The translations under genes and the position numbers were made by a program. Below are positions 26,939-36,400 of a stretch of DNA of 64,000 nt, piece by piece. The notes under the pieces are model-generated. The model was not told where the DNA came from, did not search any database, and worked only from the letters and a program-made list of their open reading frames with translations. This stretch comes from Streptomyces sp. 71268 (GTDB lineage Bacteria; Actinomycetota; Actinomycetes; Streptomycetales; Streptomycetaceae), in NCBI RefSeq assembly GCF_029392895.1, contig NZ_CP114200.1:1-64000 (forward strand), given 5' to 3'. Numbering within the stretch: position 1 is the first letter of the stretch; each line of letters opens with the position of its first letter.

Positions 26939-27107
26939 ACCACCCAGATCGCGGCCCAGCAGGAGAAGAAGCAGTCCCCCATCTTCCTGGGCCTACCCAG
27001 CCTCACACAGATCACCGCCCGCACCAGCGAAGCCATCGAGTAACCACCGCAGGGGCACGGGAGAGACTCGCAGATCAAAGAAGAGCACGCTTGCGTCCGA
27101 CCACGCA

Positions 27108-27611
27108 CTACATGGACAACCCGCCGTGCTGGCGTTCGCATCTGTCGTACTGCAAGTGCAGTCGACGAAGGTCTTGCAGCGCAGCAACGGGGAATGGGTG
27201 CTGTACCCACTTCGCCCTGTAGCCGTCCTCTCCGTGCAGCTGGACCACCGATTGAGCAGCTTCCAAGACGACGTGCCCGAGGAGGCTAAGGGGCTGAGTG
27301 GAGGTCCACGAGAGTGTGCCTGTCTGGTCCGGCGCGTCGAAGCTCGTGGACATGTCCGGAAACCAGTAGATCGCGACGTGAACGTCTGAGCCTCTGCGAC
27401 GGAGAACCCACCTCACTTCGGCTGGCTCAAGATCAAAAGAGAACCGCTGAACGAAGGTGCGACCGTACAGACCTGCGACACCGTGAAGCACGTCCGCAAG
27501 GGCGTCCGTGCAGTAGCTCACGAAGTCTTTCCGCCCCGATACGCCATCCGCGATACGGCAGGTTGCCCAACCACTACCACTGAGTTCCCAACTGAACTCA
27601 AGCTGACTCAT
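27108..27611 (-). CDS. Hypothetical 167-aa protein
   Basis: ATG at 27611 follows GGGGGCGGG. The open frame extends further upstream, but that part is Pro/Arg-rich and unlike protein, so the shorter form is chosen. The product reads as a compact alpha/beta domain (LEFSWELSGSGWATCRIADG, RFSFDLEPAEVRWVLRR). Family not recognised. It ends 578 bases before the left border of the IS stack. Confidence 0.6.
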   Translation of the reverse strand: MSQLEFSWELSGSGWATCRIADGVSGRKDFVSYCTDALADVLHGVAGLYGRTFVQRFSFDLEPAEVRWVLRRRGSDVHVAIYWFPDMSTSFDAPDQTGTLSWTSTQPLSLLGHVVLEAAQSVVQLHGEDGYRAKWVQHPFPVAALQDLRRLHLQYDRCERQHGGLSM

Positions 27612-27689
27612 CCCGCCCCCTGCCAGTGGTCCACTCTCGAGGACGGTACAGCGGCATTGAGGGCGGCCCTCACCCTCCCTCCGCGCTAG

Positions 27690-29090
27690 TAACTGCAACG
27701 GTGCTCGTTCTGAGTGCTGGGCAGTTTTCAGGGGCTGTGTCCACGGCGTTTGTAGTGGCTGAGCCGAGCTTGATATTGCCGTCTGCGGCGCCATGTCGAC
27801 CAGTGCGGGATGTGGTCGGCTGGGGCGGGACAGCGTGGGGTGAGTCGGGTGATCAGGCGTCTGATCTCGGCGAGGCTGAGGTGGACGAGCGGGGAGGATC
27901 CGTTTCTGCTTTCCCGGCATCCAGCTCGCGTGCTCGCAGGACGGTGAGGCAGGCGTGGGTGGCCATGGCCAGGGTCATGTGGCGGTGCCAGCCGGGATAG
28001 CGGCGGACTTGGTAGTCGTCCAGACCGCGCTCCTGCTTCGCGGTCTGGAAGCATTCCTCCACCGCCCAGCGGCTGCCCGCGATGCGGATCAGCTTCTCCA
28101 GGGTCGTCTCGGTGGGGCAGTAGGCGATGTAGTAGGAGATCTCCTGGGGTCGACTCACGCTGCGGCGGGCGAGAATCCAGTGCCGGCGGTCCTCGCGGTG
28201 CCAGGGCCGCACTTCGACGCGGGCCCAGTGGTAGATCCGATGTCCGTGGGCGCCGTCGCCGCAGGAGCGGCGTTTCCACTTCTGCCGTGGCAGGCCGGGA
28301 AACAGGTCGTGAACGGGGTGGTCGAGTGCCCAGCGGGTGACGACGGTGTCGTGGCGGGTGGTGGCCATGACGTGGAAGACATCGGCCTGCTCCAGCTCGG
28401 ACCGCCAGTCCTTGCTATAGCCGTAAGCGGCGTCCGCCGTCACCCACCGGAACGGGATCCTGTCGGCGATGGCCTTTCGGACCATTGCCTTAGCCATGGT
28501 CACCTTCGTCTCGAAGCCCACGGTGTCCTCGATGCTCGCCCGCCGGCAGCGTTCCCGGTCATCCGTCCAGGACGTGGGCAGATACAGGCGGCGGTCGATC
28601 AGCGTGCGTCCAAGGCTCGTGGCATAGGCGAGGAACACTCCGACCTGGCAGTTCTCAGTGCGGCCTGCTGTGCCGCAGTACTGCCTTTGCACCCCGGCTG
28701 AACGCACGCCCTTTTTGAGAAAGCCGGTGTCATCGACGATCAGAACGGCATCCTGGTCTCCGAGGTGTTCCACGACGTAGTCACGTACATCGGCCAGGAC
28801 CTCATCGGCGTCCCACTCGATCCAATTCAGTAACCGGTGGATGCGATCGGGACCGACGTGCCCGGCTTTCTCCGCCAGCGTCCAACCGTTCTTCCGCTCC
28901 AGCGGAGCGATCAGCCCCCGCATATAGGCAAGCGCCGACTGCCGCGGCTCCTCCCGATTGAACCGGTGCACGAACCGCTCATGCAGAGCACTCAGTTCCC
29001 CAGCCCACAACCTGACCTCAGCAAGGCCCCCACCCATGACCACATCAACGACCGACCTGGTCAGCAGTCACGGCAAACACCGTTGCAGTA
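27690..29090 (-). mobile_element. IS701-family insertion sequence
   Basis: The terminal inverted repeat is ACTGCAACGGTG (27692-27703) against CACCGTTGCAGT (29078-29089). CTAG flanks both sides (27686-27689 and 29091-29094), the 4-bp target duplication. The single full-length transposase fills the element. Its right CTAG is also the left border of the next element. Confidence 0.85.
27853..29043 (-). CDS. IS701-family DDE transposase
   Basis: 396 residues (starts at 29043 or 29037 are both possible). The catalytic core is LIVDDTGFLKKG (first Asp), WVTADAAYGY (second Asp) and AVEECFQTAKQERGLDDYQV (Glu), the IS701 arrangement. The N-terminal ERKNGWTLAE and GHVGPDRIHRLLN segments are typical DNA-binding parts. 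The frame is intact, so the element may be active. Confidence 0.9.
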   Translation of the reverse strand: MVMGGGLAEVRLWAGELSALHERFVHRFNREEPRQSALAYMRGLIAPLERKNGWTLAEKAGHVGPDRIHRLLNWIEWDADEVLADVRDYVVEHLGDQDAVLIVDDTGFLKKGVRSAGVQRQYCGTAGRTENCQVGVFLAYATSLGRTLIDRRLYLPTSWTDDRERCRRASIEDTVGFETKVTMAKAMVRKAIADRIPFRWVTADAAYGYSKDWRSELEQADVFHVMATTRHDTVVTRWALDHPVHDLFPGLPRQKWKRRSCGDGAHGHRIYHWARVEVRPWHREDRRHWILARRSVSRPQEISYYIAYCPTETTLEKLIRIAGSRWAVEECFQTAKQERGLDDYQVRRYPGWHRHMTLAMATHACLTVLRARELDAGKAETDPPRSSTSASPRSDA

Positions 29091-29094
29091 CTAG

Positions 29095-30201
29095 GAGCTG
29101 TTTGGAGTTCGGATCATGGGGCTGTGGTGATGCGCTTCAGCCACATGATCGATCCTCGGGGGTGGAGCCCTGCTGTGTAGCTCTGAGGGGACTTGCCGTA
29201 GCGGGTGGCGATTCCGCGCCAGGTCTTGAGTCTCTGGAAGCAGCGTTCCACGGTGTTGCGCTGCCGGTAGCGGTCCACGTCGAAGGCGAGGGGGCGACCG
29301 CCGGCCGAGCCCTTCCTCCGCCGGTTGGCGGCCTGGTCGACCTCCTCCGGGATCACGGCGGTGATCCCGCGTCTGCGCAGGTAGGCGCGGTTCGCCTTGG
29401 ACGAGTAGGCCTTGTCCGCGGCCACCGCCCCAGGGCGGGTGCGTGGCCGGCCAAGCGAGCCTGGGACCCGGGTCTGTCCCAGCACCGTCTGGAACTGCGG
29501 GCTGTCCGCGGCCTGACGTGGGGTTAGGACGAACACCAGCGGCAGTCCCGCAGTGTCGACCGCAGCATGGATCTTGCTGCTCAGTCCGCCTCGGGACCGG
29601 CCGACTCCGGCCGCTTTCGCGCGCGCTCGGCGACGCCGACGCGTCGCAAAGCGGTCCCCGTCCGTCTCCTGTGCAAGGCCCGCACCTGCGCTGGCCTGCG
29701 GTGCGTCACCCGCAGGACCGGCCCCTGCTCCGGCAGCGGAACCCCCTTTTCCTCGGTCAGAGCCTGTTCAAGAGCGTCCAGAGTCTCTCCGGCGATCGCC
29801 AGGCCGGACGACTCGTGATGGGCGCGCACGACCGTGGAATCCACACTGACCAGTTCCAGACCGACCCGCCCTCGCGCCGCAGCCTCCGCGATCAAGGCAT
29901 CCATCAATGCCTCGAACACCCCCGCCTTCGCCCACATGTTGAACCGCGAGTACACCGTCGACCAGGGACCATAACGGTCCGGCACGTCACGCCAGCCGCA
30001 GCCGGTGCGAAACCGCCACAACACGCCGTTGAAATGGTCCCGCACCCGACGAGGCAGCGGACCCGTTGCCGCCACCGGCAGACATCTCTCGATCAAAGCC
30101 CACTCGGCATCCGTTACATCAAAGCGCGCCACAAACCGAGTTCTACCAGCCCAACCCCTCACACCAGCGAGCCTTACGAAGATCCGAACTCCACACAGCC
30201 C
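29095..30201 (-). mobile_element. IS5-family insertion sequence (element B)
   Basis: Terminal repeats are GGAGCTGTTTGGAGTTCGG at the left and, inverted, GGGGCTGTGTGGAGTTCGG at the right (20 of 22 bases match over the full arm). It is bordered by CTAG at 29091-29094 and 30202-30205, shared with the elements on either side. Confidence 0.85.
29114..30162 (-). CDS. IS5-family transposase, orfA/orfB with -1 frameshift
   Basis: orfA (30162-29581) carries DAEWALIERCLPV, YGPWSTVYSRF and the first catalytic Asp in VSVDSTVVRAHH. orfB ends at 29114 and carries SRGGLSSKIH, AADKAYSSKANR (second Asp) and NTVERCFQRLKTWRGIATRY (Glu). orfB lies in the -1 frame. A slippery GAAAAG run around 29745, with an open -1 frame behind it, would give the fused DDE transposase of roughly 350 residues. 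Confidence 0.8.
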
Positions 30202-30205
30202 CTAG

Positions 30206-31095
30206 GTTCTGTCGTCAAATGTCACGCCCACATCAGGAGTGATGCGAGGGTGACGGCTGCTTCGTAGGACTGGGCGGTCTTGTCGTATCGGGTGGCGATG
30301 CCGCGCCACTGTTTCAGGCGGTTGAAGCACCGTTCCACGACGTTGCGGTGCTTGTAGACCTCGCGGTCGAAGGCCGGCGGGCGGCCTCCGCGGCTGCCGC
30401 GCCGGGACCGGTTGCGGACCTGGTCGGCCCGCTCGGGAATCGTGTGCGGGATGCCGCGGCGACGGAGCCAGGTACGGATCGCTTTCGAGCTGTAGCCCTT
30501 GTCGCCCATGACATGATCGGGTCGGGTGCGGGGTCGACCGGGTCGGATCCGGGGCACCCGGATCGCTTCCATCACGGCGGTGAACTGGGCGCAGTCGTTG
30601 GTGTTCCCGCCCGTCACGAGGAAGGCGAGAGGACGGCCCCGACCGTCGCAGGCCAGGTGAATCTTGCTGGTCAAACCGCCTCGGGAGCGGCCGAGTGCCG
30701 GGTCTTGGAGCCCCCTTTTCGGGCCCCGGCCGCGTGCTGGTGTGCCCGGACGATGGTGGAGTCGACCGACACCAGCCACTCGATGTCACCCGCCGCGTCC
30801 GCCTTGGCCTGGGCGGCCCGCAGCATCCGGTCGAACGTCCCGTCCGCCGCCCACCTGCGAAAACGCGTATGCAGCGTCGCCCACGGACCATAGCGCTCGG
30901 GCACATCCCGCCAGGCCGTCCCGGTCCGGAACTTCCACACGATCCCATTCAGGACCCTGCGGTCGTCCAGCCGCTTGCGTCCCCGCAACGACTCGGGCAG
31001 CAGCGGCCGGACGAACTCCCACTCGGCATCGGACAGTTCATGGCGACGTATCACGACACCATGATCCACCAGACAAGATCATTTGAAGACACCGC
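30206..31095 (-). mobile_element. IS5-family insertion sequence (element C, left copy)
   Basis: 890 bp between CTAG at 30202-30205 and 31096-31099. The ends are imperfect inverted repeats sharing GG, TGTC and TCAAATG. It is nearly identical to 32001-32890 in the opposite orientation, with at least three base differences. Confidence 0.85.
30222..31069 (-). CDS. IS5-family transposase, orfA/orfB (left copy)
   Basis: orfA (31069-30671) has LSDAEWEFVRPLLPE, FRTGTAWRDVPERYGPW and DSTIVRAHQH. orfB (to 30222) has GRSRGGLTSKIHLACDG, MGDKGYSSKAIR and NVVERCFNRLKQWRGIATRY. The -1 shift is expected at the AAAAG run near 30716, giving a fused protein of about 280 residues. Both frames are free of extra stops, so it looks functional. 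Confidence 0.85.
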
Positions 31096-31099
31096 CTAG

Positions 31100-31996
31100 G
31101 CCGTTTCGTTTGGATCAGAGGGTCGTTGGTCTGGGAGTGTCGTTGACTGATGCGCAATGGGCGCGGATCGAGCCGTTACTCCCGGATCGGACGCCGAAGC
31201 GGGGCGGGCGCTGGCGTGATCATCGGGAGGTGATCGACGCGATCGCCTTCAAGTTCCAGACCGGTACTCAGTGGGTGCACCTGCCAGAGAAATATAGCAA
31301 CTGGCGGGACGTCTACAACCGGTTGCGCATGTGGGCCGTCGACGGCACATGGGAGCGGGTGTTCACTGCGCTGGTCGCGCAGGCAGACGCCGGCGAAGAC
31401 CTCAACTGGGCCGTCTCGGTCGACTCCACCATCGTGCGCGCACACCAGCACGCGGCCAGGGCACGCAAAAAGGGGCTCCGGCCGGCGAACCCGACGACCA
31501 CGCCATCGGCCGCTCCCGCGGCGGACTGACCACGAAGATCCACCTCGCGGCCGATGGTCGGTGCCGGCCCCTGGCGTTCTTCCTCACCGCCGGTCAGGCC
31601 GGCGACGCACCCGCCTTCACGCACCTCATGTCCCGCCTGCGCGTTCCCCGCCCTTTTGGACGGCCCAGGACCAGGCCGGACCTGGTCCTGGGCGACAAGG
31701 CGTACTCCTCCCGCGCGATCCGCGATCACCTGCGCAGACGTGGCATCCGCGCGGTGATTCCAGAACGCGCCGACCAGCAGGCCAACCGACGGCAGCGCGG
31801 ACAAGCGGGCGGCAGACCGCCAGCCTTCGACCGCCAGGCATACAAGCAGCGCAACACCGTCGAGCGGTGCATCACCCGCCTCCAGCAATGGCGCGGCATC
31901 GCCACCCGCTACGAGAAGACCGCCACCTTCTACCTGGCCGGACTCCACATCGCCGGCATCTTCCTCTGGTCCGCCCGATGATCCAAACGAAACGGC
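31100..31996 (+). mobile_element. IS5-family insertion sequence (element D)
   Basis: The 18-bp terminal inverted repeat GGCCGTTTCGTTTGGATC is perfect (31099-31116 and 31980-31997). CTAG at 31096-31099 and 31997-32000 borders it. It is flanked on both sides by inverted copies of element C. Confidence 0.9.
31137..31981 (+). CDS. IS5-family transposase, orfA/orfB (element D)
   Basis: orfA (GTG 31137 to 31529) has SLTDAQWARIEPLLPDR, FQTGTQWVHLPEKY and VDSTIVRAHQHAAR. orfB (to 31981) has GRSRGGLTTKIHLAADG, LGDKAYSSRAIRDHLRRRG and NTVERCITRLQQWRGIATRY. orfB is in the -1 frame and the AAAAAG run at 31467-31472 is the likely slippage site. The fused product has the complete DDE triad. Confidence 0.85.
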
Positions 31997-32000
31997 CTAG

Positions 32001-32890
32001 GCGGTGTCTTCAAATGATCTTGTCTGGTGGATCATGGTGTCGTGATACGTCGCCATGAACTGTCCGATGCCGAGTGGGAGTTCGTCCGGCCGCTGCTGCC
32101 CGAGTCGTTGCGGGGACGCAAGCGGCTGGACGACCGCAGGGTCCTGAACGGGATCGTGTGGAAGTTCCGGACCGGGACGGCCTGGCGGGATGTGCCCGAG
32201 CGCTATGGTCCGTGGGCAACGCTGCATACGCGTTTTCGCAGGTGGGCGGCGGACGGGACGTTCGACCGGATGCTGCGGGCCGCCCAGGCCAAGGCGGACG
32301 CGGCGGGTGACATCGAGTGGCTGGTGTCGGTCGACTCCACCATCGTCCGGGCACACCAGCACGCGGCCGGGGCCCGAAAAGGGGGCTCCAAGACCCGGCA
32401 CTCGGCCGCTCCCGAGGCGGTTTGACCAGCAAGATTCACCTGGCCTGCGACGGTCGGGGCCGTCCTCTCGCCTTCCTCGTGACGGGCGGGAACACCAACG
32501 ACTGTGCCCAGTTCACCGCCGTGATGGAAGCGATCCGGGTGCCCCGGATCCGACCCGGTCGACCCCGCACCCGACCCGATCATGTCATGGGCGACAAGGG
32601 CTACAGCTCGAAAGCGATCCGTACCTGGCTCCGTCGCCGCGGCATCCCGCACACGATTCCCGAGCGGGCCGACCAGGTCCGCAACCGGTCCCGGCGCGGC
32701 AGCCGCGGAGGCCGCCCGCCGGCCTTCGACCGCGAGGTCTACAAGCACCGCAACGTCGTGGAACGGTGCTTCAACCGCCTGAAACAGTGGCGCGGCATCG
32801 CCACCCGATACGACAAGACCGCCCAGTCCTACGAAGCAGCCGTCACCCTCGCATCACTCCTGATGTGGGCGTGACATTTGACGACAGAAC
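32001..32890 (+). mobile_element. IS5-family insertion sequence (element C, right copy)
   Basis: 890 bp between CTAG at 31997-32000 and 32891-32894. It is the same element as 30206-31095 in inverted orientation; differences include one changing Arg to Gln in the alternative frame near 32226. Confidence 0.85.
32027..32874 (+). CDS. IS5-family transposase, orfA/orfB (right copy)
   Basis: orfA 32027-32425 and orfB to 32874 have the same motifs as the left copy. The -1 slippage site is the AAAAG run at 32377-32381. The frames are intact. The GTG start at 32027 was chosen by family length; a second GTG six codons in is possible. Confidence 0.85.
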
Positions 32891-32894
32891 CTAG

Positions 32895-33216
32895 GACGCT
32901 GCCGGACAAACCCCCCTCCGCCGGCTGAACCACCACGGCCTGGTGGCACCACCCACGGGGAGCCCCGGAGCTCCGGGCCATGACGCCAGGGTGTGTCGCG
33001 AGGCCCGGCTCGGGCAACGTCGCCCCGCCCCCAACCGGGCAACCCGCGGCGCCGTGGCGGCGTGTGGCCCGGGCGGCGGCGGTCGACCAACCCGCGCGAC
33101 GGTGCCAAACGCGGCCGTGGTCGCGGTGGTTGAGTCTTGACCAGGCTCGCGACCTATGGAGATAGTGTGCGCATCAAGGGGTGTTCGATCACACCTTGCC
33201 GACAAGGGGGGTTCAC
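32895..33216. other. No gene; promoter for the secreted protein
   Basis: I see no coding frame with protein character. A candidate promoter at 33137-33166 serves the secreted-protein gene at 33217. Confidence 0.4.
33137..33166 (+). promoter_or_regulatory. Candidate promoter for the 33217 gene
   Basis: TTGACC (33137-33142) and GATAGT (33161-33166) are separated by 18 bp, an acceptable housekeeping-sigma arrangement, 50 bases before the start codon. Confidence 0.4.
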
Positions 33217-33594
33217 ATGAAGGCGGCTTCCGGCCCACGAGGCGTCATGGCCGTACTGGCGGCCACGCTGCTCCTGCTCGGCGGGGCCACCGCCACGGCA
33301 CAGGCCGAGCCGACGAACCCGCCGACGCCCGCGGCGCCGTGCGACTACCCCTCCGTCTGCTTCGTCAAGGACGGCGAGGTCGTCTACGAGTACCACGAGG
33401 TGACCCCCTGGCAGTACCTGCCGGAACGGCTGCCCGCCCCCTTCCAGGTCATCAACACACGCCACGAGACCATCTGGATCGGCGACACCAAGGGCGGCGC
33501 CGAATGCGTCCAACCCGAGACGGTCGTCGAAAAGTGGTTCGGCACGTTGGAGACGCTGCGGATCGACGACTCGGTGGAATGCCGTCTCACCTGA
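33217..33594 (+). CDS. Small secreted protein
   Basis: 125 residues. The ATG at 33217 has a strong AAGGGGGG ribosome binding site. A Sec signal peptide (1-30, ending ATAQA) is followed by a mature part with two Cys pairs worth of residues (CDYPSVCF, then AECVQ and VECRLT at the C-terminus) that could form two disulphides. It resembles the small secreted Cys proteins of Streptomyces; no enzymatic motif. Confidence 0.7.
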   Translation: MKAASGPRGVMAVLAATLLLLGGATATAQAEPTNPPTPAAPCDYPSVCFVKDGEVVYEYHEVTPWQYLPERLPAPFQVINTRHETIWIGDTKGGAECVQPETVVEKWFGTLETLRIDDSVECRLT

Positions 33595-33679
33595 CCCCGG
33601 TGGTGTCGCCACCGCGACGGGACGGGCGGCCGGCGGGTCCGAGCAAGGCGTTGGAGCGACGAGGAGGGCGTGCGGCCCG

Positions 33680-34378
33680 GTGGAAGAACACGTGCACGAG
33701 GCCGTGGCGGGGAACCGCTATCCGGGGCGGGGCGTGGTGTGGGCGAGGACGCTCGATGGCGCGCTGTGTGGCGGCTACTTCCTCACCGGGCGCAGCGCCG
33801 CTTCCCGGTCCCGGGCCGTACGGCGGGGCGACGGGGAGCTGATCGTCTCCCCCACCGGCGAGTTCGAGCACGATCCGCTGCGGCACTACGTCGCGGCCCG
33901 CGAGCGGAATGGGTGGCTGGTCTTCGGCAACGGGGAGCAGGTCGCCGTGGTCTCGGACCGGCTGCGGCAGCGCCAGAGCGCCGTCGCGGCGCTGGGTGGG
34001 TTGGAGTACGAACCCGACCCGCCCATCTTCACCCCCCGCATCACCGTGGTGGCGGACCTTCGTTCCGGGCGGGACGCGTGGCTGGGTGCCGCGCGACGCA
34101 GCCGCGGCGCGCGTTCGACGGCCAACGTGCTGACGCTCGCGGTCCGGGACCTGGACCCCGGGGACGCCGTGCTGATGACCACGTACCGCTCCGACGGGCA
34201 CACGGTCGCGACCGGCGAACCCTTCCTCGAAGTACGTACCACCGCCGCCGACCGGGGCCAACTCCTGGAAGAACTCTGGGGCGCGCTGACCCCCGAACTC
34301 CGCGTGGCGGCGGCCGTCTTCGAGCCGGGCCGGCTGGCCGACGCCACCATCCGCCACCAGGCAACCACCCGGGTGTGA
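33680..34378 (+). CDS. IMP cyclohydrolase (PurO)-like protein
   Basis: 232 residues from GTG 33680. NRYPGRGVVWARTLDGALCG, then GYFLTGRS, and PTGEFEHDPLRHY match the style of the PurO-type IMP cyclohydrolase family, which closes the purine ring from FAICAR to IMP in archaea. Actinomycetes normally use PurH for this step, so the substrate here is uncertain. It is a stand-alone gene on a chromosome arm; a secondary-metabolic or salvage role is possible. Confidence 0.6.
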   Translation: MEEHVHEAVAGNRYPGRGVVWARTLDGALCGGYFLTGRSAASRSRAVRRGDGELIVSPTGEFEHDPLRHYVAARERNGWLVFGNGEQVAVVSDRLRQRQSAVAALGGLEYEPDPPIFTPRITVVADLRSGRDAWLGAARRSRGARSTANVLTLAVRDLDPGDAVLMTTYRSDGHTVATGEPFLEVRTTAADRGQLLEELWGALTPELRVAAAVFEPGRLADATIRHQATTRV

Positions 34379-34565
34379 CCAACCCCGGGCAGCGGCCAGC
34401 GGGTGGGTCACGAGGCCGGCGCCGCGCCGGGGAGGCCGTACGGCGAGGCCGTACCGACGGCTGACCACCCACCCACCCACTGGGTGAGGCCCGTCCGCGC
34501 GACCACTGGCCGCCGGGGGCGGGACGTCGGGCGCGAGAGGCTGGGACGACGGGAGGGGCGCGGGC

Positions 34566-35423
34566 GTGGACTGGCACAGGCTTCTGCTGCTGTGGTGCGC
34601 GGCGTGCGCCGGTTGGGCGCTGGTCGGGTACGGATGGTCGCTGGCCGGAGCCACCCGGGCGCAGCGGGCGGTGCGGGTGTGGGGGCGGATCGCCTCGGTA
34701 CGGACCCCCGCGCACGGTGATCCGGGCACGGCCGGGATACCCGTGGTGATCGCCTTCCCCGATCCCGCCACCGGGCAGGAGCACGCCCTGCCGTACACGG
34801 CCGAAGGTGGCCGGCAGTTGGACACGGTCTGGGCCGGGCGCGAGGTCGCCGTGGTCCACCCGCCCGGCCAGCCACAGCGGTTCCAGGTCACCTACGACCT
34901 CACGGACGGCCGGTACGGGTTGGCCTGGCCCCACTTCGCCGCCTTCCTGTCGTACGCCGGGTTGGTCACCGAGTTGGCTCTGCGGCACGGCTACCCGTGG
35001 GCGCTGCTCTGTGCGGGCGGGCCGCTGACCGTGCTGACGGCCTTCGTCCTGCGCCACGAGGTCAGGCTGGTCCGCCGCGAGGCGGCTCGCCTGGCCAGGG
35101 CGGTCGGCGTTCCGGGGCGCGTGGTCGCGGTGCAGGAGACCGCTCACGATGACGGCGAGTCCCAGTGGACCAGTCACGCCCCGGTGCTCACCTTCACCAC
35201 CCGCGAGGGAACGCTCGTCACCGCCCGCCCGCACCCCCCACTGGCGCGCCCCTCGCGTGCGTACGGCCGCGTGGTCACCGTCCACTACGCGCCCGACCAC
35301 CCCGAGGTCTTCACCCTGGACCTCGACGCTTCGCGGCGCTCCCGGGCCAGGTCCGTCGCATTCGCCATCGGGTTGTCGTCGCTGTGTGCGGCGACGACCG
35401 TGGCGGGTGCGCTCATGGTGTGA
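34566..35423 (+). CDS. DUF3592-type membrane protein
   Basis: 285 residues. GTG at 34566 with GGGAGGGG upstream. There are hydrophobic helices near 4-25, 120-160 and 265-284. Two soluble segments each contain the DUF3592 pattern (G-x-I/V-V-x-V, then P-V-I/L-x-F, and V-x-V-x-Y/H-x-P). The function of DUF3592 proteins is unknown. Confidence 0.7.
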   Translation: MDWHRLLLLWCAACAGWALVGYGWSLAGATRAQRAVRVWGRIASVRTPAHGDPGTAGIPVVIAFPDPATGQEHALPYTAEGGRQLDTVWAGREVAVVHPPGQPQRFQVTYDLTDGRYGLAWPHFAAFLSYAGLVTELALRHGYPWALLCAGGPLTVLTAFVLRHEVRLVRREAARLARAVGVPGRVVAVQETAHDDGESQWTSHAPVLTFTTREGTLVTARPHPPLARPSRAYGRVVTVHYAPDHPEVFTLDLDASRRSRARSVAFAIGLSSLCAATTVAGALMV

Positions 35424-35605
35424 CCCCCGGCCGCCACCACCAACCGAGAGTGGAGCGCTCCGGTGGAGCGAGGGACGGCCCCCGCACCCTCACCTCTTCC
35501 CACGAGGCTCGGGCGGGGGGCCGGTCGTGCCCGGCAGGCGGCGCGGTGACCTGGCCCTCAAGCCACGTCGGGCCTTTCGGGCGCCGCGCGGGGAACTGGT
35601 GCCGG

Positions 35606-36202
35606 TCAGCTCACCACGTACAGCTTCTTCGGCCAGCCGATGCGGTCGAGGCGCTTGAAGAGGTCCCTGATGTCGGTCGGGTTGAGCTTGATGCAGCCGT
35701 TGGAGTAGTAGTCGTTGGGGTTGCTGTTGGTCCACCGCTCGGACTCGATGGTGCCCTGCTTGCCGTTGGGCTTCATCTCGCTGTGAATGAACAGCTCGGT
35801 GCGCTTGGTGCCGTTGTGGCACTTGCGGTCGGAGAGCTTGATGACGAGGCCGTTGATGATGCCGTCGAAGTTCTTGCGGTGCCACTCGACGGCATAGGGC
35901 TTCTTCTCCGCGTTGGGCAGCCAGCCCTTGCCGACGGCGCAGGTGTTCTTGGTCTGGCCCGAGCCCGCCTTGTACTTCTTGAGCACCTTGTCGCGGCCGG
36001 CGGTGCGCTTGACCAGCTCCAGACGGGAGTTCGTGACCGAGCCCTTGTCGAAGCGCAGGTAGTGGGCGTCGGTCACCTTGGCGGAGGCCCGGGTTTCGGT
36101 GTGCGCCTGGGCCGGGACGGCCGTGGTGGCCGTCAGGCCGCCGACGACGACGGCGGCGAGCGCGAGGGAGGTGAGGTGTGCCGGCCTTGCGGTCTTTCGC
36201 AT
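35606..36202 (-). CDS. Secreted L,D-transpeptidase (YkuD family)
   Basis: 198 residues. Signal peptide 1-34 (AAVVVGGLTATTAVPAQAH). The YkuD core has IHSEM (H140) and, 26 residues on, YYSNGCIKL (C170), the catalytic His and Cys of peptidoglycan L,D-transpeptidases, with NPTDIRDLF after it. It would form 3-3 cross-links or anchor proteins in the cell wall. Single-domain and short, as in many Streptomyces paralogues. Confidence 0.8.
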   Translation of the reverse strand: MRKTARPAHLTSLALAAVVVGGLTATTAVPAQAHTETRASAKVTDAHYLRFDKGSVTNSRLELVKRTAGRDKVLKKYKAGSGQTKNTCAVGKGWLPNAEKKPYAVEWHRKNFDGIINGLVIKLSDRKCHNGTKRTELFIHSEMKPNGKQGTIESERWTNSNPNDYYSNGCIKLNPTDIRDLFKRLDRIGWPKKLYVVS

Positions 36203-36400
36203 GAGAACACTCCGTGGTTGCGTGTGGCGGTTCGCGCCTTGCTTGCCCTTCGAGACTGCTGGCCGCGGACGGGCCGAGGCAATGGCGACCCACTGTCCCG
36301 GACAGGAGGGGGCTGTCCGGGCTGGTCACGGACGTGTCCGGACGCTGTCCGGGACCGGTGGTGACGGGGGCGGGCACCGGTATTGTCCGCGTGTCGCGGG

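Larger units (their letters stand above)
30206..32890. repeat. Large inverted repeat (two 890-bp arms)
   Basis: Elements C (minus) and C (plus) flank element D, forming a near-perfect palindrome of 890-bp arms around a 905-bp centre. Such structures are prone to inversion of the centre, deletion and assembly collapse. Confidence 0.85.
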
